A stretch of DNA of 64,000 bases from Eimeria necatrix (taxonomy: Eukaryota > Apicomplexa > Conoidasida > Eucoccidiorida > Eimeriidae). The translations under genes and the position numbers were made by a program. How positions within the stretch are numbered: the stretch's first letter is position 1; the number at the start of each line of letters is the position of its first letter. The stretch spans positions 69,533-133,532 of the forward strand of contig NW_013655200.1 of assembly GCF_000499385.1 (NCBI RefSeq). Reading direction: 5' to 3'. Shown piece by piece: positions 34,801 through 47,100 of this stretch. The notes beneath the pieces were generated by a model that was given only the letters and a program-made list of their open reading frames with translations, had not been told where the DNA came from and ran no database searches.

Positions 34801-37800
34801 GGCAGTGTCACCTGCAGCGAAGCCAAGCAGCTGGTCGCAGCACCTGTTGATCCTGAGGACCCGCAATTTGCTGTTCCTGATTTTCTCCGTCAACTGGTAG
34901 GCAGCGCTTCGTGTCTCTTGGAAGGCATGCATCTAGTCTTCAGGCCTATCTTTGCAATTTTTCTGGTAAACTCTCCACTGCTGATTGTGCCAATTACATT
35001 GTATGCAGGACCAGCCACGAAAGGAAGCAGAGCCTTGGGCAGCTCTCCACCCAACAACAAAACGAAAAAGACCGACAACTTGCATTCTTGAGGCCTTCGC
35101 AGTTAAGGGCGGCCACCTCGGCAAGGGACTTCAGGCCCTTAAAGCCATTCAGGCATTTGAAGCCACAATCGCCTCTATGGCTTCTGAAAAGCAAGGACCA
35201 AAAGCGCTTGCTAACCCCTACTTGCTCTGCCAGACTCTGTGGACAAGGGCGAGGGAAATGCATGCAGGAAGCAACGCCTTTACACGGAAAGCCGAGCAGT
35301 GGAAGCAAGGGGGAGACTCTTTAGGAGCTGTGTTGCTAGCACTGTTCCAGTCACAGCCGAAATGGAGACTGCCAAGGTCTTACGCTCCTCTCACCTCTGT
35401 CTGCATGCAGACAGGTAAAGCTGCCACTGGCCTGCACTGCTAGTGTCGCCACCATTGCTCTTTAGTGTATCCTCTGTGTCACATAATCTCGTAAACCCAT
35501 CGTGGATTATATATCTTTGCTCACCTATTCCTCTGTCGCCTGCTTGTAGTTCACAAATATATAAAAGGCATTTGTGTATGGCGCAGCTGGATTTTTACAC
35601 TCCATTGTGGAGGAGTATGCTGAGAAGGAAGGCTTGTTTCGGTCACTAGGAAGATCGGTATTGCGTGTTGGGTCAGCAATTGTAAAGCGGCTGGCAGGAA
35701 AGAAGCAGCGAGTGGCACGCAAACCTTCAGATTGGGTAAACTTGGAGCTCACAATGCAGCCAGCGTCTGGCGCAAGCCTTGCAGCCTATCGAGGAGCCCT
35801 GGAGGTAATATACGCTTTGGCTACAGAGGCGCGCAAGCTGTTCCTTGAGCCTGCAGTTGAGGCTCCACACTCACTCAAAGAGTTCGTCGGGATTCTTATG
35901 GGGCTATGGACACAAAGGCAGCTACCCAGCTTTTCGTTTGCTAGCAATGATATTTCAGTGGCCAGAAAGACTTTTCTTCTTGCGGCCATTCTTCACGGTA
36001 GGTTCAAATGGTTTCACTACGCCATAATTTTTCGCATGCACAACTGTAAAATGCTGTTTTTATCAAAGCTGCACATTAAAAGTAACGTTTCGCAAGTCAA
36101 TTAACTTCCAGTCTTAGAGTCTTCCAGTCTTCGGGAATTTTGAGTAAAGGTCTGTTTCGTCGCGGAAACATCGGCGTAATCGGCTAAGACATGTCGGCCC
36201 TAGTTCTTCGTTTTCTGTCTCGTAGAGAAAGGACACATCGGCTATGCAGTTGACATCGTGATGGAAGCAGCGGGCAGATTACCAGGCGCCAGTAAGCTAA
36301 GTTTCCATTTTTTCATTTTCATCCTGGGTTTGCGTTGTCATAGACCAAAAAAAACAAATCAACTTTTTGTGTAAGGTGTCAAAGGCTATCTGGCGTCTGT
36401 CTTGTCATGGTATTCCTTCAGGAGCAATTGATTTTGGCCGAGTATCATACCTTGGAAATTTTGAGTATGAGCTAACAGGCGCTGTAGTGTCGTTGCGCAA
36501 ACGAGGCCAAGTACCTTTGACTAGGGCTAACCTAGAGGACTTTTTCATTGAGATTGCAGCAGGTTCAGCAGACCCAGTAGACATAATAAGGGTGGCTGTC
36601 GACCTTGCACATACTCTTCTTGCCTCCCAGATTAGTCAGAAGGTAAGCAACGTCTTGAGTAGTCTTCACAGCGCCCGCAATTCATGTCTCTTTGGCGCTA
36701 ACCGTGTGATGAACAGTGGATCAAACGCTCAGCAGAGCTTGAGCAAAACACAAGTACCTGCGATTTTTCTTGTACATGCAGGGCAGCCGAGTCCTCAGCG
36801 GAGTTGCCATTATGCAGACAGAAGCTTCGTTGCGTTTCCACTGCGCCGGATTACAGCGTGCGCTAAAGAGCAACAAACGAGACACAATTTATATAAAAGG
36901 CAAAAACATCAAAAACAGTGCTGCTACCGACCCGTGAGGAATTGAAGCAAACGACTGAAATGGCGCTACTGTGTTAGTACATTTTGCGATGCAGAATATA
37001 TTACAGGAGTGGCAAAGTCTGACCTCGCCAAGGAGACTCCTGAAGCTTATCAAGACTATTTGAACGCATTGTTTGCCACTTCACACGTGGCGCGCATTAG
37101 TCAGGTAGACGTCAAGTCGAGGAAAAGAGTTACTAAACAACCTGTCCACCTACAGCTTTCGTGCCCCTTCATGTCTTCATACATTAATGAGGCGAAAAGA
37201 AAGGAAAGACAAGCCGTCATATCACTCTCAGCAATACGTAAGCTGCACGGCGAAGCATAACCGCCGGACCGAAGCTGCAAACACCCTTTTCCTCCTTCAT
37301 TTGTCTACGTATGTATGTGTCACCAAAGTGCGAGTGCACGTGCCTCAGGTTTTCTGTAAGTATCAGACATCTCAAACCTGCGCTGTACAATTTCGCAGGG
37401 GCTCAAGGAGCGAAAAGCCACATCTGGAGGAAAATCACAAAGTCCAAACTCGCTTTCATTCCTCTATTCGCTCCTGTAGCTGCCGCATCCTGGCTAAATG
37501 AAAAGCTGTCGAATATTGCAAACAAGCGAAGATTCAAAAAGTGGCACGTCGAAGCGGGAGAGATTATGCGTACGTTTTTGAAAGGAAAAAGCTATGCTTG
37601 AGTACACCTGCGTCAACTCACTAGGAAGTGCATGATCCATTCGCATATGCCGTGTGCATCACCTAGATGAATATATATAAATATATATATTATGCCATCC
37701 TACATGATCGTGCACGCTCCATTATGTCAACATTGCATACAGCTTATCATTTCTGCGCTGATGAAGCCTATTGAAATTCGTACATCAATCAGAGCATCAG

Positions 37801-39200
37801 CAAACCAGTGCAGGCACACTCAACACCTTACGGGGTCTGTCCCCTGCTTTTGTGGGTAGACCCTAGATATAATTGCATTAAAGGGATGCTTCAGACCTAA
37901 AGGCAACTGCTTGTCCGGTTCCAAATTCAGACACGAAGACACCCCTGGACACGAAGTTGCTGTTCGTATTTGCAGAAGGTAATGCGAGATGAGACAACTG
38001 TGTACAACACAAAAGCTCAAGCACATGCGCATTACAAAGCTATCTTCACTTCTTTACAATGCAGTTATGAATGAGCTTTTCTGGGCCCTTATGCTTTATA
38101 GCTTTGTTCTTCTGTTCGTTAGTTTTACTGTATAGAAATAGCCCACTAATGTCTCTGCCATCAAAGATTTTGTATACTTCTGATTATTCTGACTATTTCG
38201 CACAACCCGATGCTGTAATTCACATCTAACTTTTCTCGATTTCTCTCCCGCCTTTGTTGTCCTTGCACAGACCGTCAGTTCATAGGAGGCCTTTTCACCC
38301 AAACAGGTATGCATGTGCAATCGCTCAAACTTCGACATTGATTAGCTTGATATTTCATTAGGAAATGAATGATCCGCGATAAATATTGAACATTCCTAGT
38401 TGGATATATATCACGACTTATTCGAATCTCAATAAATCTCACGTTAATCTTAGTTACGTGGAAGCAGCTGCGAAGTGTCAAGACTGCCTTGTTCTCCTGC
38501 TTGTGTCCCCATGTTTTTCAGCTTCCTACTTCAGCGACCTTCAACTGCGTAAGTTCAGTTATACGGTCCCTTTAGGTTTCGCCTTCATCTATTCCGTGTA
38601 ACTGACCTTGAATCACACTCTGGTCACACTTAAGATACCGTACAATCGGCCATTGGTTGCCTTTGTGTGTGTGTTTGCTTTCTCTTTTTCAGCTTCAGAA
38701 TTACACGGTAAGTCACTTCCGATAACGAGGGATAAGTTGTCATTTACTACTAAGTGTACAAGCGGTGGCGCTTTTTGACATAGTGAGGCTAACCATTTAT
38801 TAGCTACTTTCTCTTGTTGCTGTACCCTATCACGTCTATGCAGATCAAGTTTTGGATGGGCAGAGTTTTATCCCTAAGCCTCAACTGGCAGGCGAACCAG
38901 CGGTCAATGTGGGGCAATTTATGATTACGTACAAAACGCTTCAGTTGCTAGGCTACCACGGCGGTAAGGCTCAAATCTCCTTCGTATGACTGCACCAAGT
39001 TAAGTTTGTGAGGAAAATCCGTGCAGTCTCATTGTGTTCCATCCACTCCTGCGGACCTAGTCCCTACTTTCTCTATTCAACATGCAAACATGAAACCACG
39101 ATACAGTTCGGTGCTTGTCTCTGAATCTTTTCTCTGTTTCTATCTCCGTTCAGGTTTGTCTGTGAGCGCTCGAGGGCATTCACTTGCCGAAAGCCAGTAG
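31862..39200 (+). CDS. 23-exon secreted or signal-anchored protein of unknown family
   Basis: Not recognised. Exons: 31862-31940, 32252-32596, 32732-32782, 32899-32925, 33038-33184, 33310-33438, 33586-33651, 34010-34102, 34203-34280, 34396-34533, 34685-34896, 35009-35414, 35587-35997, 36226-36291, 36422-36642, 36782 to about 36857 (end uncertain), 37007-37237, 37399-37569, 38271-38306, 38522-38548, 38693-38707, 38844-38963 and 39154-39200 (TAG), about 1,060 residues. A short Ser/Arg N-terminus is followed by a hydrophobic segment (LLWKTLFLLQTVAILA), so the protein should enter the ER. Next comes a GETPGEN-type repeat and a Ser/Thr-rich stretch. The body has long helical blocks, such as FVGILMGLWTQRQLPSF and IDFGRVSYLGNFEYEL. 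All but two or three introns are in phase 1. A rhoptry, microneme or dense-granule protein is a reasonable guess; no domain proves it. Confidence 0.75.
32330..32377 (+). repeat. 12-bp coding minisatellite (GETPGE repeat)
   Basis: Four imperfect units of GAGACCCCAGGC, encoding ETPG/ENPG repeats directly after the hydrophobic leader of the 23-exon protein. Confidence 0.8.
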
Positions 39201-39657
39201 ATTAGGTGACGAAGCTGCAGCAGCAACGGGCACATTGCTGCTACGGTGAAGTTTACACCAACTCGTCTTTCAGTGGCCTTATTCACTGCCCTCCAAAAAT
39301 ATATACACTTAAAAAGAACAAGAAGGCTACTGCAATCAAATTAATATGTCAATTTCTGATGATGGGCCCTGGGCACCGCGAAAGCCATCAAAAATGCAGC
39401 CAATGCTGTTTTCCGCACGAAGTGAACATGAAATGACAATATGTTTTGGTCGTATCAGTTGAAGGCCAATGCCGAGAAAAACGGCGGCTGTAGGACTGCG
39501 CAATTGGGCGTCGTACGACTTGGGGCTGGTTCAATCCATCCAAAGATAAAAGAGAGTGGCTGGATACCGGCTAGGATTTAAGACTGTTTAGTTCTTTTTT
39601 GCATAAATTTTAATCCAAATGCACATTTTTCTACCCATCTGCTGCGTAGAAAGAAAC
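39201..39657. other. Short 3'-3' intergenic region
   Basis: 457 bp between convergent stop codons at 39,200 (+) and 39,658 (-). It must hold both 3' UTRs. No gene or repeat was seen. Confidence 0.55.
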
Positions 39658-41316
39658 TCATATGTCATAGTTATTCGCTACGCGCTTGTATATTTCAAGG
39701 GCTGCAATGCCGACAGTCAGCCCTGCAGTCAGCGCCGCAGTCCCCAGGACAACAGCTCCCCCAGCCGCCACTACACTCATAGCCGTTCCTGATAGGACAC
39801 AAATAGCAGAATGAGGCATTGTATACAGATCGCTGAAGCACGGCGTTGCCCATCATGAGTTGCATATATGAAGCAAAAGCTACTGCGGGCAAGAGGTACC
39901 CTCACCTGCTGCATACAAAATGTCTGTGGCCGTGTTGAATCGGATGTCTGCAAGGCGGGGAATGCAGCACACATGAACTGATAGGATGAAGTAGACTAAA
40001 AACTACTAATATATTGCGTGTGATAGGCATCGCCGTATCTCGAGCTCTGTACAAGCATGACGTCAACAATGAAGTTCTAGTCAGGCAGTGCACTTCCCAT
40101 TATTACTTAGCCGCTCTAAGATCGCAGGAGAAGGTGGAAAGCCCCATGGAGTAGAGCCGCATGCAGAATCAATAGTACTACAGAGTGCACAAGGTGAAAG
40201 GACCACACTTGAAGGCAACAAAATGCTTAAATACTTGTAATGCTGCTTGGTGGTTACCTCTCCAGTCACTCGGCATCTCAACAGTTCCATCATCACCAAA
40301 GTAGCTCTTCACAAAAGGCTCGGGGTAATGGTCGATGTACACAACCTGAGCCGGTCTCTCTCCCTTCTCCTTGTCTTTCGCCTGGTAAGTCTCTACAGGC
40401 CTTACATAGGCTTCGCTCTTCTGCGGGGCGCTAACTGAGGCAGGTTGCTGCTGCTGTTCGAAGCTTCGAGAGGCAGTCTCTACTGGAGCAGGCGGCGAAG
40501 TCGCCTGGGCAGAAAGGCCGCAACACGTCTACGGCAGGCATCACCACAGCAGATGCAGCACAACGCGCAACGCGGCAGCAAAAGCTTAGTACAGGGCGCG
40601 TAGGCAAGAGGCGTGGTAATACCTGTATACTAAAAGGTGCGCGAGTGTGAAAGGCGGCTGTAAGGGGAGACAGTTAAGTAGCAACGTCGAAAACGCTTAC
40701 TCCTGTTCAGCCCAATAGTAATGCTGCTCACCGTAATAATATTGAGATCTTCATCACTTTTTGTAGCCTCGGCCTCTGCAGGTGCTTTGGCTTCTGCTGT
40801 TTCTGCTGACGTTGCCTGCTCAGAAGGCAAGGGCGGAGGAGCCTCTTCTGTGCCTACGTCCGTTTGCGAGATCGCCCCGCAATGGCACTGCAGCGGAGAA
40901 GCAAGACAGTGCGCCACCAAATGCCACAGCTGCAGCAATGAGACCGAAGTGTCTTTTGAGTGTTCTTTCCTTAAACGCACGCTGAAGTATTAATATAGCG
41001 AAAATGTGCGTTTGCTATCAATACGTGTTACTCTCAAATGGTCACTTCACAGTCACTGCAACTGCCGCATCTGTGGTGTGAACCTCACTAAGTTCCAGCA
41101 CAGCGATGAAGAAGCTGTGGGAGTCGGCTGTTGGGCCTTCTGCGTTCTATCTTTTAACAAATTGCTGTCTTCAATCGGCTCTTCTTCAGCAGAAGGCTCT
41201 GAAATGTTGTGCTCAGGAACAGAAAAGTAAGCCAGACGCAGTGGCTCACTCCCGGATTCATCCCTTCGAGCCTGCACGTTTTCTTCAAGGACCTGCACAT
41301 ACACTGCACAACCCAT
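39658..41316 (-). CDS. Probable N-myristoylated/palmitoylated protein with C-terminal membrane helix
   Basis: Five exons, 41316-41057, 40981-40732, 40504-40258, 39947-39906 and 39788-39658, join in phase to 309 residues. The N-terminus is MGCAVYVQ: Gly2 fits N-myristoylation and Cys3 palmitoylation, a pairing common in membrane-anchored apicomplexan proteins. The middle is acidic and Pro/Ala/Glu-rich. A conserved-looking block follows (PAQVVYIDHYPEPFVKSYFG). The C-terminus is a Gly/Ala/Val hydrophobic helix (VVAAGGAVVLGTAALTAG) of about 28 residues, then EIYKRVANNYDI. Acyl groups at one end and a hydrophobic helix at the other would attach both ends to membrane. I do not recognise the family. 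The exon 1-2 junction uses a 75-nt intron and is the least certain. Confidence 0.65.
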
Positions 41317-42733
41317 CCTAATTAAGATGTGCTGGTTCTACAGATTTCTGCTAGCACTACAGAGCGTATTCTTCTTGCCCCTACCCAGCACATGCAACTC
41401 CCAAAGACTGCGCTTTTGCATGTTCCTAGCTAGTTGTGCAAAAAGCTGCCTATCTGTAAGTAGTTCGTGTTGAAAGCAGCGTGAAGTGTGTCATTTGGAG
41501 TGTGTAGTTCAGCTGTACACATACTGTGTGCGGGCTGAGGGATTCTGCAGACGGGCAAAGTGCATCTTGGCAGCTGCCAAGGACGGAGGTTGGGGCTTCT
41601 GCCAGTCTGCAGGTGAGGAAAACAGAAAAGCGTCCTGGACGCTGGTGAGCTTATCAGCCGCAACTTTCAACTTGATGTGCTCTGTTTGGACGGCGTTGTT
41701 CTCAGCTCACCTGCACACGGCTTCTACAGGCACACGACGAGTGTGGCCATGGGGAAGGATTGTATGAACGTGCTCTCTGGGGGTGGGCATGACGGCAGAC
41801 TCTATTCTGCGTAAACTCATTTTCCGTACATATAGAGGACCGGTCACGCCACTGCTTTTGGTCTGCTGGAGACTGCAAACTCAGGGAGAATGCACCTCTT
41901 CAGTCTCTGTTGTTAAAATAAAAGATGCCCTTCAATTCTGAAGGCGCTGATGGCGCTCGGAGTGCTTCCACGGTGCAAGCAATGAGAGAATATACCTCTC
42001 TGTAAGTGAAGGCTGGAGGGCCTGTGAAGTTGCCCAAGGCACTCTAAATGCACCAGCAATAAACTAAAACGGAAGATATGAAATAAACTGTAAAAGTTTT
42101 ACAGTGGAAAAAGAAAGCAAACGCACAAACACATTGCCTTGGATCTGACCGCCGCCGACGATGCCAGTGCAGCGTTGGGCCAGTGGGGGAGAAGGAGATT
42201 TCAGTTACTGAATCGAACCACGAATTTCGATATATTTGAGCTAGTAAAGTTAATTTAAGTAAATCACACAGTAAGTTTTGGTGAGATCTAATCATTGCTG
42301 CAGTCGTTTTGAGCTGCTTGGCACTGGTGTGGCTGCTACTAGCCGGACAAATCGATCCTTTTCAAATCGATAGTTCTGCCAGTGATATCCTTTTCTCTGG
42401 CCAAGTCTATGTTTTCGTTTTAGTCGCTGCACTTAAATTACCTTCGTGTATAGTTTCTTTGGCAGCCCGATAGACAATATGCAATGCCCTCACCATACAC
42501 TGCGTACCGTGCTGCCCACAATCACAGCGGCATGATTCTGTACCGCTTCAGGAGTTGTCTAGTACAAAAAACAAATACCATATACCTGTTTAAGAAATCA
42601 AACAGGTTGGTGCATTCTTTCTTATACTTCGTGATCAGCAAGTGGCGGGCTCGGAACTCCCAAGGCAACTTTTGCGTGTGTGCAATGCCTCTTATGTTCC
42701 AAAAAAATGGGATTTATTAGTGTTGCCCTGACT
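41317..42733. other. Intergenic region with one doubtful small gene
   Basis: Between the ATG of the MGC protein (-) and the stop codon of the next minus-strand gene. Apart from the possible two-exon gene at 41,925-42,373, I see nothing coding. Confidence 0.45.
41925..42373 (+). CDS. Possible 48-residue two-exon protein
   Basis: Exon 41925-42001 starts with ATG (MPFNSEGADGARSAST) and ends at a strong CT|GTAAGT donor. An acceptor at 42302-42303 (TTGCTGCAG) joins in phase to 42304-42373, giving LRFELLGTGVAATSRTNRS and a stop, 48 residues in all. No family recognised. A different frame of the second exon is also open and hydrophobic (CLALVWLLLAGQ), so the assignment is weak; the exon might belong to something else or to nothing. 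Confidence 0.3.
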
Positions 42734-44035
42734 TTACTCGGGATCAGAAGAGCTTAAGAATGCCTCAGCCCTTTTCGTCACGTTCTTCATGACCTCGGCC
42801 AGCGGCCACGCGAGCAGAATACTGGCTTGCAGTCCCGCAGCTTTGCGATGCATTTCATAGCAGCGCTCCAATTTCTAGAAGGCCAACACGCGAAAACCAT
42901 AAAAATGAATAATATTTAAAGGGAAATGCTATTTGGGCACCTGTTCCCCAAGCGTCACAGCAGAGCGTACAGCGTCCATCTCGGCGACAAGTGTAGCAAT
43001 ATGCTCCTCGAACGTGGCTGAAAGACTGCATTCCAACAAGTTAGTTTACGTTCACTGCTGAAATGCGCATTATTTAGCGAGCTTTTACGTTTTCTCTTCT
43101 TCCACTATTCTTTCTAGTCGCTCGGGAACCCCCAGCTGCTGTAGGCGCAGCAGCGTCTGCTGCGCAGTCGTCAGCCCTCCCTCTTCTGTTGGCTTTGCAC
43201 TTTTAGCTTCTCCCCAAAGTGACAGCAGATCACCGCTAGCTCCCGCGGGGCTCTGCACGCCGCTGAGGACGACAGATATGGCGCGCTTCTTGCCTAAGTG
43301 CAATAAGTGGAGCACACAGTTTGAATATGCAGTCCTAATGTTCTCCCCTTCAATGACGGACACACCTATTTGGGTTGTCAGCTCTTCACTTGCAGTTGAA
43401 AGCAGGGCCAAAGGGGAAGAGCCGCAAACTGGCGTTTTCAAGCAGTCCACAGTGCTGCGAGGCTGTATCGCCGCAGTACCAGGCTTTGAAGAGTGATGTT
43501 GCGTGTTCTCATCCTCATTTTCAGCTCCCGGATTTGTTGTCCCGTTCTCGTCACTGCATTCTGTGGGGGAGTCTTGATAGAGATTCTGCCCTGCTGCTGT
43601 CATCTGGAGGTGAGAATCACTGTTAAGCCATTTGTCTTTCTGTGTAAGCATTTCAACCTGGGACGCAGCCGCGCCTCTGCCGAACGTTTCCTGCGAGACT
43701 GTAACTGGTGCCTCTGCAGCTTCTGCTGTGCTTCTCTCAAGGGAATCATGTTCTGGGCCATGCAGGCTGGGGTCCAGCGGTGCCACAGGGATTGTTGTTT
43801 CCCCGTCAACATAATACGCCTGGCCAGCTTCATCGAAAACAACCTCTGTACCGTTGCCATCGTTATCAAATCGAATCCACGTTTTAGATCCGTCTTCATT
43901 TATTTTAAATGCCAGAATGCCAAATTCCGTTTGCCGCCAACAGAGCCCGTGTTCACCCGGTTGCTCGTCGGCATCTTCGGTCCGACCAGCTTCCTGAGAT
44001 ACAGCTTTCCACTCAGGCTGCTGTCCTGACTCCAT
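42734..44035 (-). CDS. Acidic hypothetical protein with helical C-terminus
   Basis: Exons 44035-43089, 43025-42941 and 42874-42734 join in phase to 390 residues, starting at MESGQQPEWKAV. Residues about 30-80 are rich in Trp/Phe/Gly and Asp (TWIRFDNDGNGTEVVFDEAG) and look like a small beta-rich fold. The middle is low-complexity Ser/Glu/Thr. The last 130 residues are helical and heptad-like (LRLQQLGVPERLERIVEEE, then EEHIATLVAEMDAVRSAV), probably a coiled coil. No signal peptide or membrane helix. Family and function are unknown. It begins only 158 bp after the stop codon of the SNF2 gene on the same strand. Confidence 0.72.
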
Positions 44036-44193
44036 AATTTAACTAGGGTCTGTGCAAAAAAACGATTAAATCAATATGTTCGGGAAGCGACAAAAAGAAA
44101 GAGGTAGAAAAAAGAGGAACGGTCAACGTAGTAGAAACTTGCACAAGCTGCCACCGCGACGTGTATATACACCTTAGAGTGGAATAAGATAGC
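44036..44193. promoter_or_regulatory. 158-bp gap between tandem genes
   Basis: Lies between the TGA of the SNF2 gene and the ATG of the downstream gene, both on the minus strand. It must hold a 3' end and a 5' UTR, possibly with the promoter inside the upstream gene. Confidence 0.4.
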
Positions 44194-47100
44194 TCATCTA
44201 AGCTCCTCTGAGCTTAGTCCGAGGATGGACAAAGCATTATTAGCGTTAAATTTGTTCGTCTGATTTTGTTGAGACACTTGTGGGGGAAGCCCCTCATAAA
44301 AAAGTGTCGTTTCCTCTACTGCTGAGGAACTGCGGTTGTCACCGAGCCCTACGGGTGGATGGAGCCGAAGGATCCGATGTTCAATTGTGTTTTCTACGAA
44401 AAAAAGCTGGACTGACACCTGCTGCGCCAACTGGCCGATCCTCGTGAGACGGCCTACGACCTGCCGCAGCCTCCCGGGGTTCATTATGGGCTCGCAAATC
44501 AGCAGATGCCCTGCACAACGAAACATGCGGTATAAGATATTCGCCTTAGCCATTAGCTATATGCCGAACTCACATGGCCCTCTGCATAAGTAGCCCAGCG
44601 ATAGAGGACTACACTACACCATGAGTGACACACATTGAGCGTAACAGCAGCACGAATCCCTACGCGCTGCAGTACACTCTGGCTGATACTAGATACCAAT
44701 AAGACAGCATTCGTGGCTTGCTTGCCTGCCACCTGGAGTCCATCCACCCCATGTGCGGTGGCGAGTGCTGAGACGAGCATGATGGCCGCGTGCCTTTCTG
44801 ATGCAAATTTGCTTATAGTCATGGCCCTGCTTGCAATAGTCGTATCTCCCGTTATTTTGAATATTTCTGCAGCGGAACTGTCTCGGGCAGCCAGCGACTG
44901 CTGCAGCGCGTGCTTTTGCGGGTGCTGCTGGGAGCCATATATGCTGGTTAGGTACAGTTCGAGTAAGTTTAGAAAGGAAGAAAAGGCGGACATAATGAGC
45001 ACCTTAGCCATGGGATCAACTCGCAGTATTGCTGCTAAAGCAGACGCAATGGCCTTCGCTTTTGTGCTGGGACGTGACCTGAGCTCAGCAGCTTCAGCAG
45101 CAACACTAAAAGCAGTTGGAGGGCTACAGCCCACAGCCATTTCTTCTCCCTGCTGCTGCTGCTGCTGGGGGTGCTGCACGCCTTTACTCCCATTTCGAAA
45201 TTGTTGTCTTTCCGTCGGCTGCCCGCATGATCTCACAGAAAGTCGACGCCGCCGCTGCAGCGGTGGACCTCCTATCGTACTTGTGTCCTCCCAGCTACTG
45301 AAACACAGTGGAGAGCCTTGTGTTGCAGGGGGGCTGTAGTGAGCGTGTCCATGCACGAGGCTGCCGTGCAGGCATGCTTGCCGCAGGCGTACCATCCACT
45401 CGAGTGAAGCTCTTGCATATGTTGCTGTTGTAGCTGCTGCTGATCCGCTGGCAGCTGCCATCTGTTGCTTTGCCGCAGCCTCGGTGTTTCTGTACAGCTC
45501 AGCCTCTTCAGGAAAGACAAATTTGAGTCTCTGGAATGTCATTTCCACCGCAGGCAGCGTCGGGTGTCGTAGCAGGTACTGCACCCGCATGCGCTGCAGC
45601 TGTTTGTGCGCTCCTGTGCATATTTGCTTGCCTCTTCTTGCCCAGAACTTTAACGCAGCATGAGTTCTTCGCAGCACAAGCCTGCCCATGTCGCTCCCAC
45701 CTGCACCTGTTTCTGTGCCTGCTCCAGTGCATATACACCTGCAGGACTCCTCTGCCTCTTTGGTTTCACAAAAACAAACACTAAACTGGACCTCATTTTC
45801 GGCCTGTCCTCTCTCCTGCTCATCAGCCACGCCCAGCAGCCCCAACAAACGCATTAGTGCTGCGCGGTCCCACAATGCACTGAGCTTCTCTCCCTCGTCG
45901 GAGGCCATGGAGACCCGAAAGCTTCCCGGGGTGGCCGTGAGCCCCCACCGGTAAACAGCCCATATGGCTTTTACGGTGCTCGCGAGCCACCGGCGGCGAG
46001 AAAGGAGATGGACTTCGTCTAAAACCAACCGTTCCCACCTGAAGCCCAAGAGAAAGCAGCGGACGCAGGAGCACCGTGGTCCTTGTGGGCCCCACAATGC
46101 GACTGCAGTGCGGCGGGGCGTATGCGGAGGCCTTGCTTGGTGCACAGGGGAGCTGCTGATGGCTGTAACGCCTCTGCGTACAGATAGCCGCTCGTCTGGT
46201 CCACTCGGGTGTATAGGCAGCTTCCTACGAAAAGGCGACGGTGTATGAGCAGCAGGAAATGGACTTCCGGATTCGCAGGTGCACCGCGCAAGTCTTGGAG
46301 ATTCAACGGGGGAGTGAAAAGGAGGCACTTTGGATTCTGGAGTCCCCTCTGAGTCAGCTGTATCAACACCAGAAGAGCTGCAGCACGACGGATCGTCTTC
46401 CCCCTCATGCTCAACCTGCTGTCGCAGCTGCTGCTGCTTCCCACGTTTTTTGCTGAGCCGCGGGGGTTTGCAGAGGCACTCGGCGGTGTTCAGCGCCTCG
46501 TAAGACGCCAAAACTACCTCCACGCCTTGTAAAACAGAGGGCGTGAGGAGTGACCCTGCTCAAAGCAAAGCAAGAGAAATAAAAAACACCCGCAACTATC
46601 AGCTCCCCACTTAGTTCGTTCTCGTGCAGCAGGACTTCCGCACAACTCAGACATCGAAGCAGCAAGAGCAGCAGCAGAAGCACATTAGCTGCCGCAGCTA
46701 CGGAAGCACACAACACGAAGCAGGTGCGCAGCAGAAACAACAGCACCAGCAGCGGCTTGTTGCTGTGAGCTCTTGGTGTCACCTGTTTCTTTTATTCGCG
46801 ACGTTACATTCAGCACTGATATTTGCCTGCCAGCGATCTTCTGAATTTCTCTTTCCCACTGAGAAACCAGAGAGGCGGGAGATAGCACAAGCGACCGTAA
46901 GGGCCTCTCTGCGTCTCTTAATGCCTCTGTTGCGCTCCCTGGATGACCCTGGGCGTCAGCCATCTGGGCCCTAGAGGCAGTCTCGAAAGCATTCCCCGAC
47001 GCCTGAAGAGGCTCTTGAGAGAATAGAGACAAGCCGGAAGTGGCGACAATTAGGGACACCACCTGGATTGTTTTGCCCAGCCCAGGCTCATCTGCAAGGA

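Noticed and set aside
37347..37356. A 7-nt micro-exon in the 23-exon gene
   Set aside because: It would restore phase, but extending the previous exon to the GTAAGC donor after 37,237 does so without it and uses better sites.
42205..42225. GAATCGAACCAC, resembling the reverse of a tRNA T-loop
   Set aside because: The flanking bases do not form a five-pair T-stem and no D- or anticodon arm lies at the right distance.
44553..44732. Read-through C-terminus of the SNF2 second exon
   Set aside because: Splicing CAG|GTGGCA at 44,733 to 44,556 directly gives the expected ...ICEPIMNP...RLTRIGQ continuation of the helicase lobe; the read-through does not.
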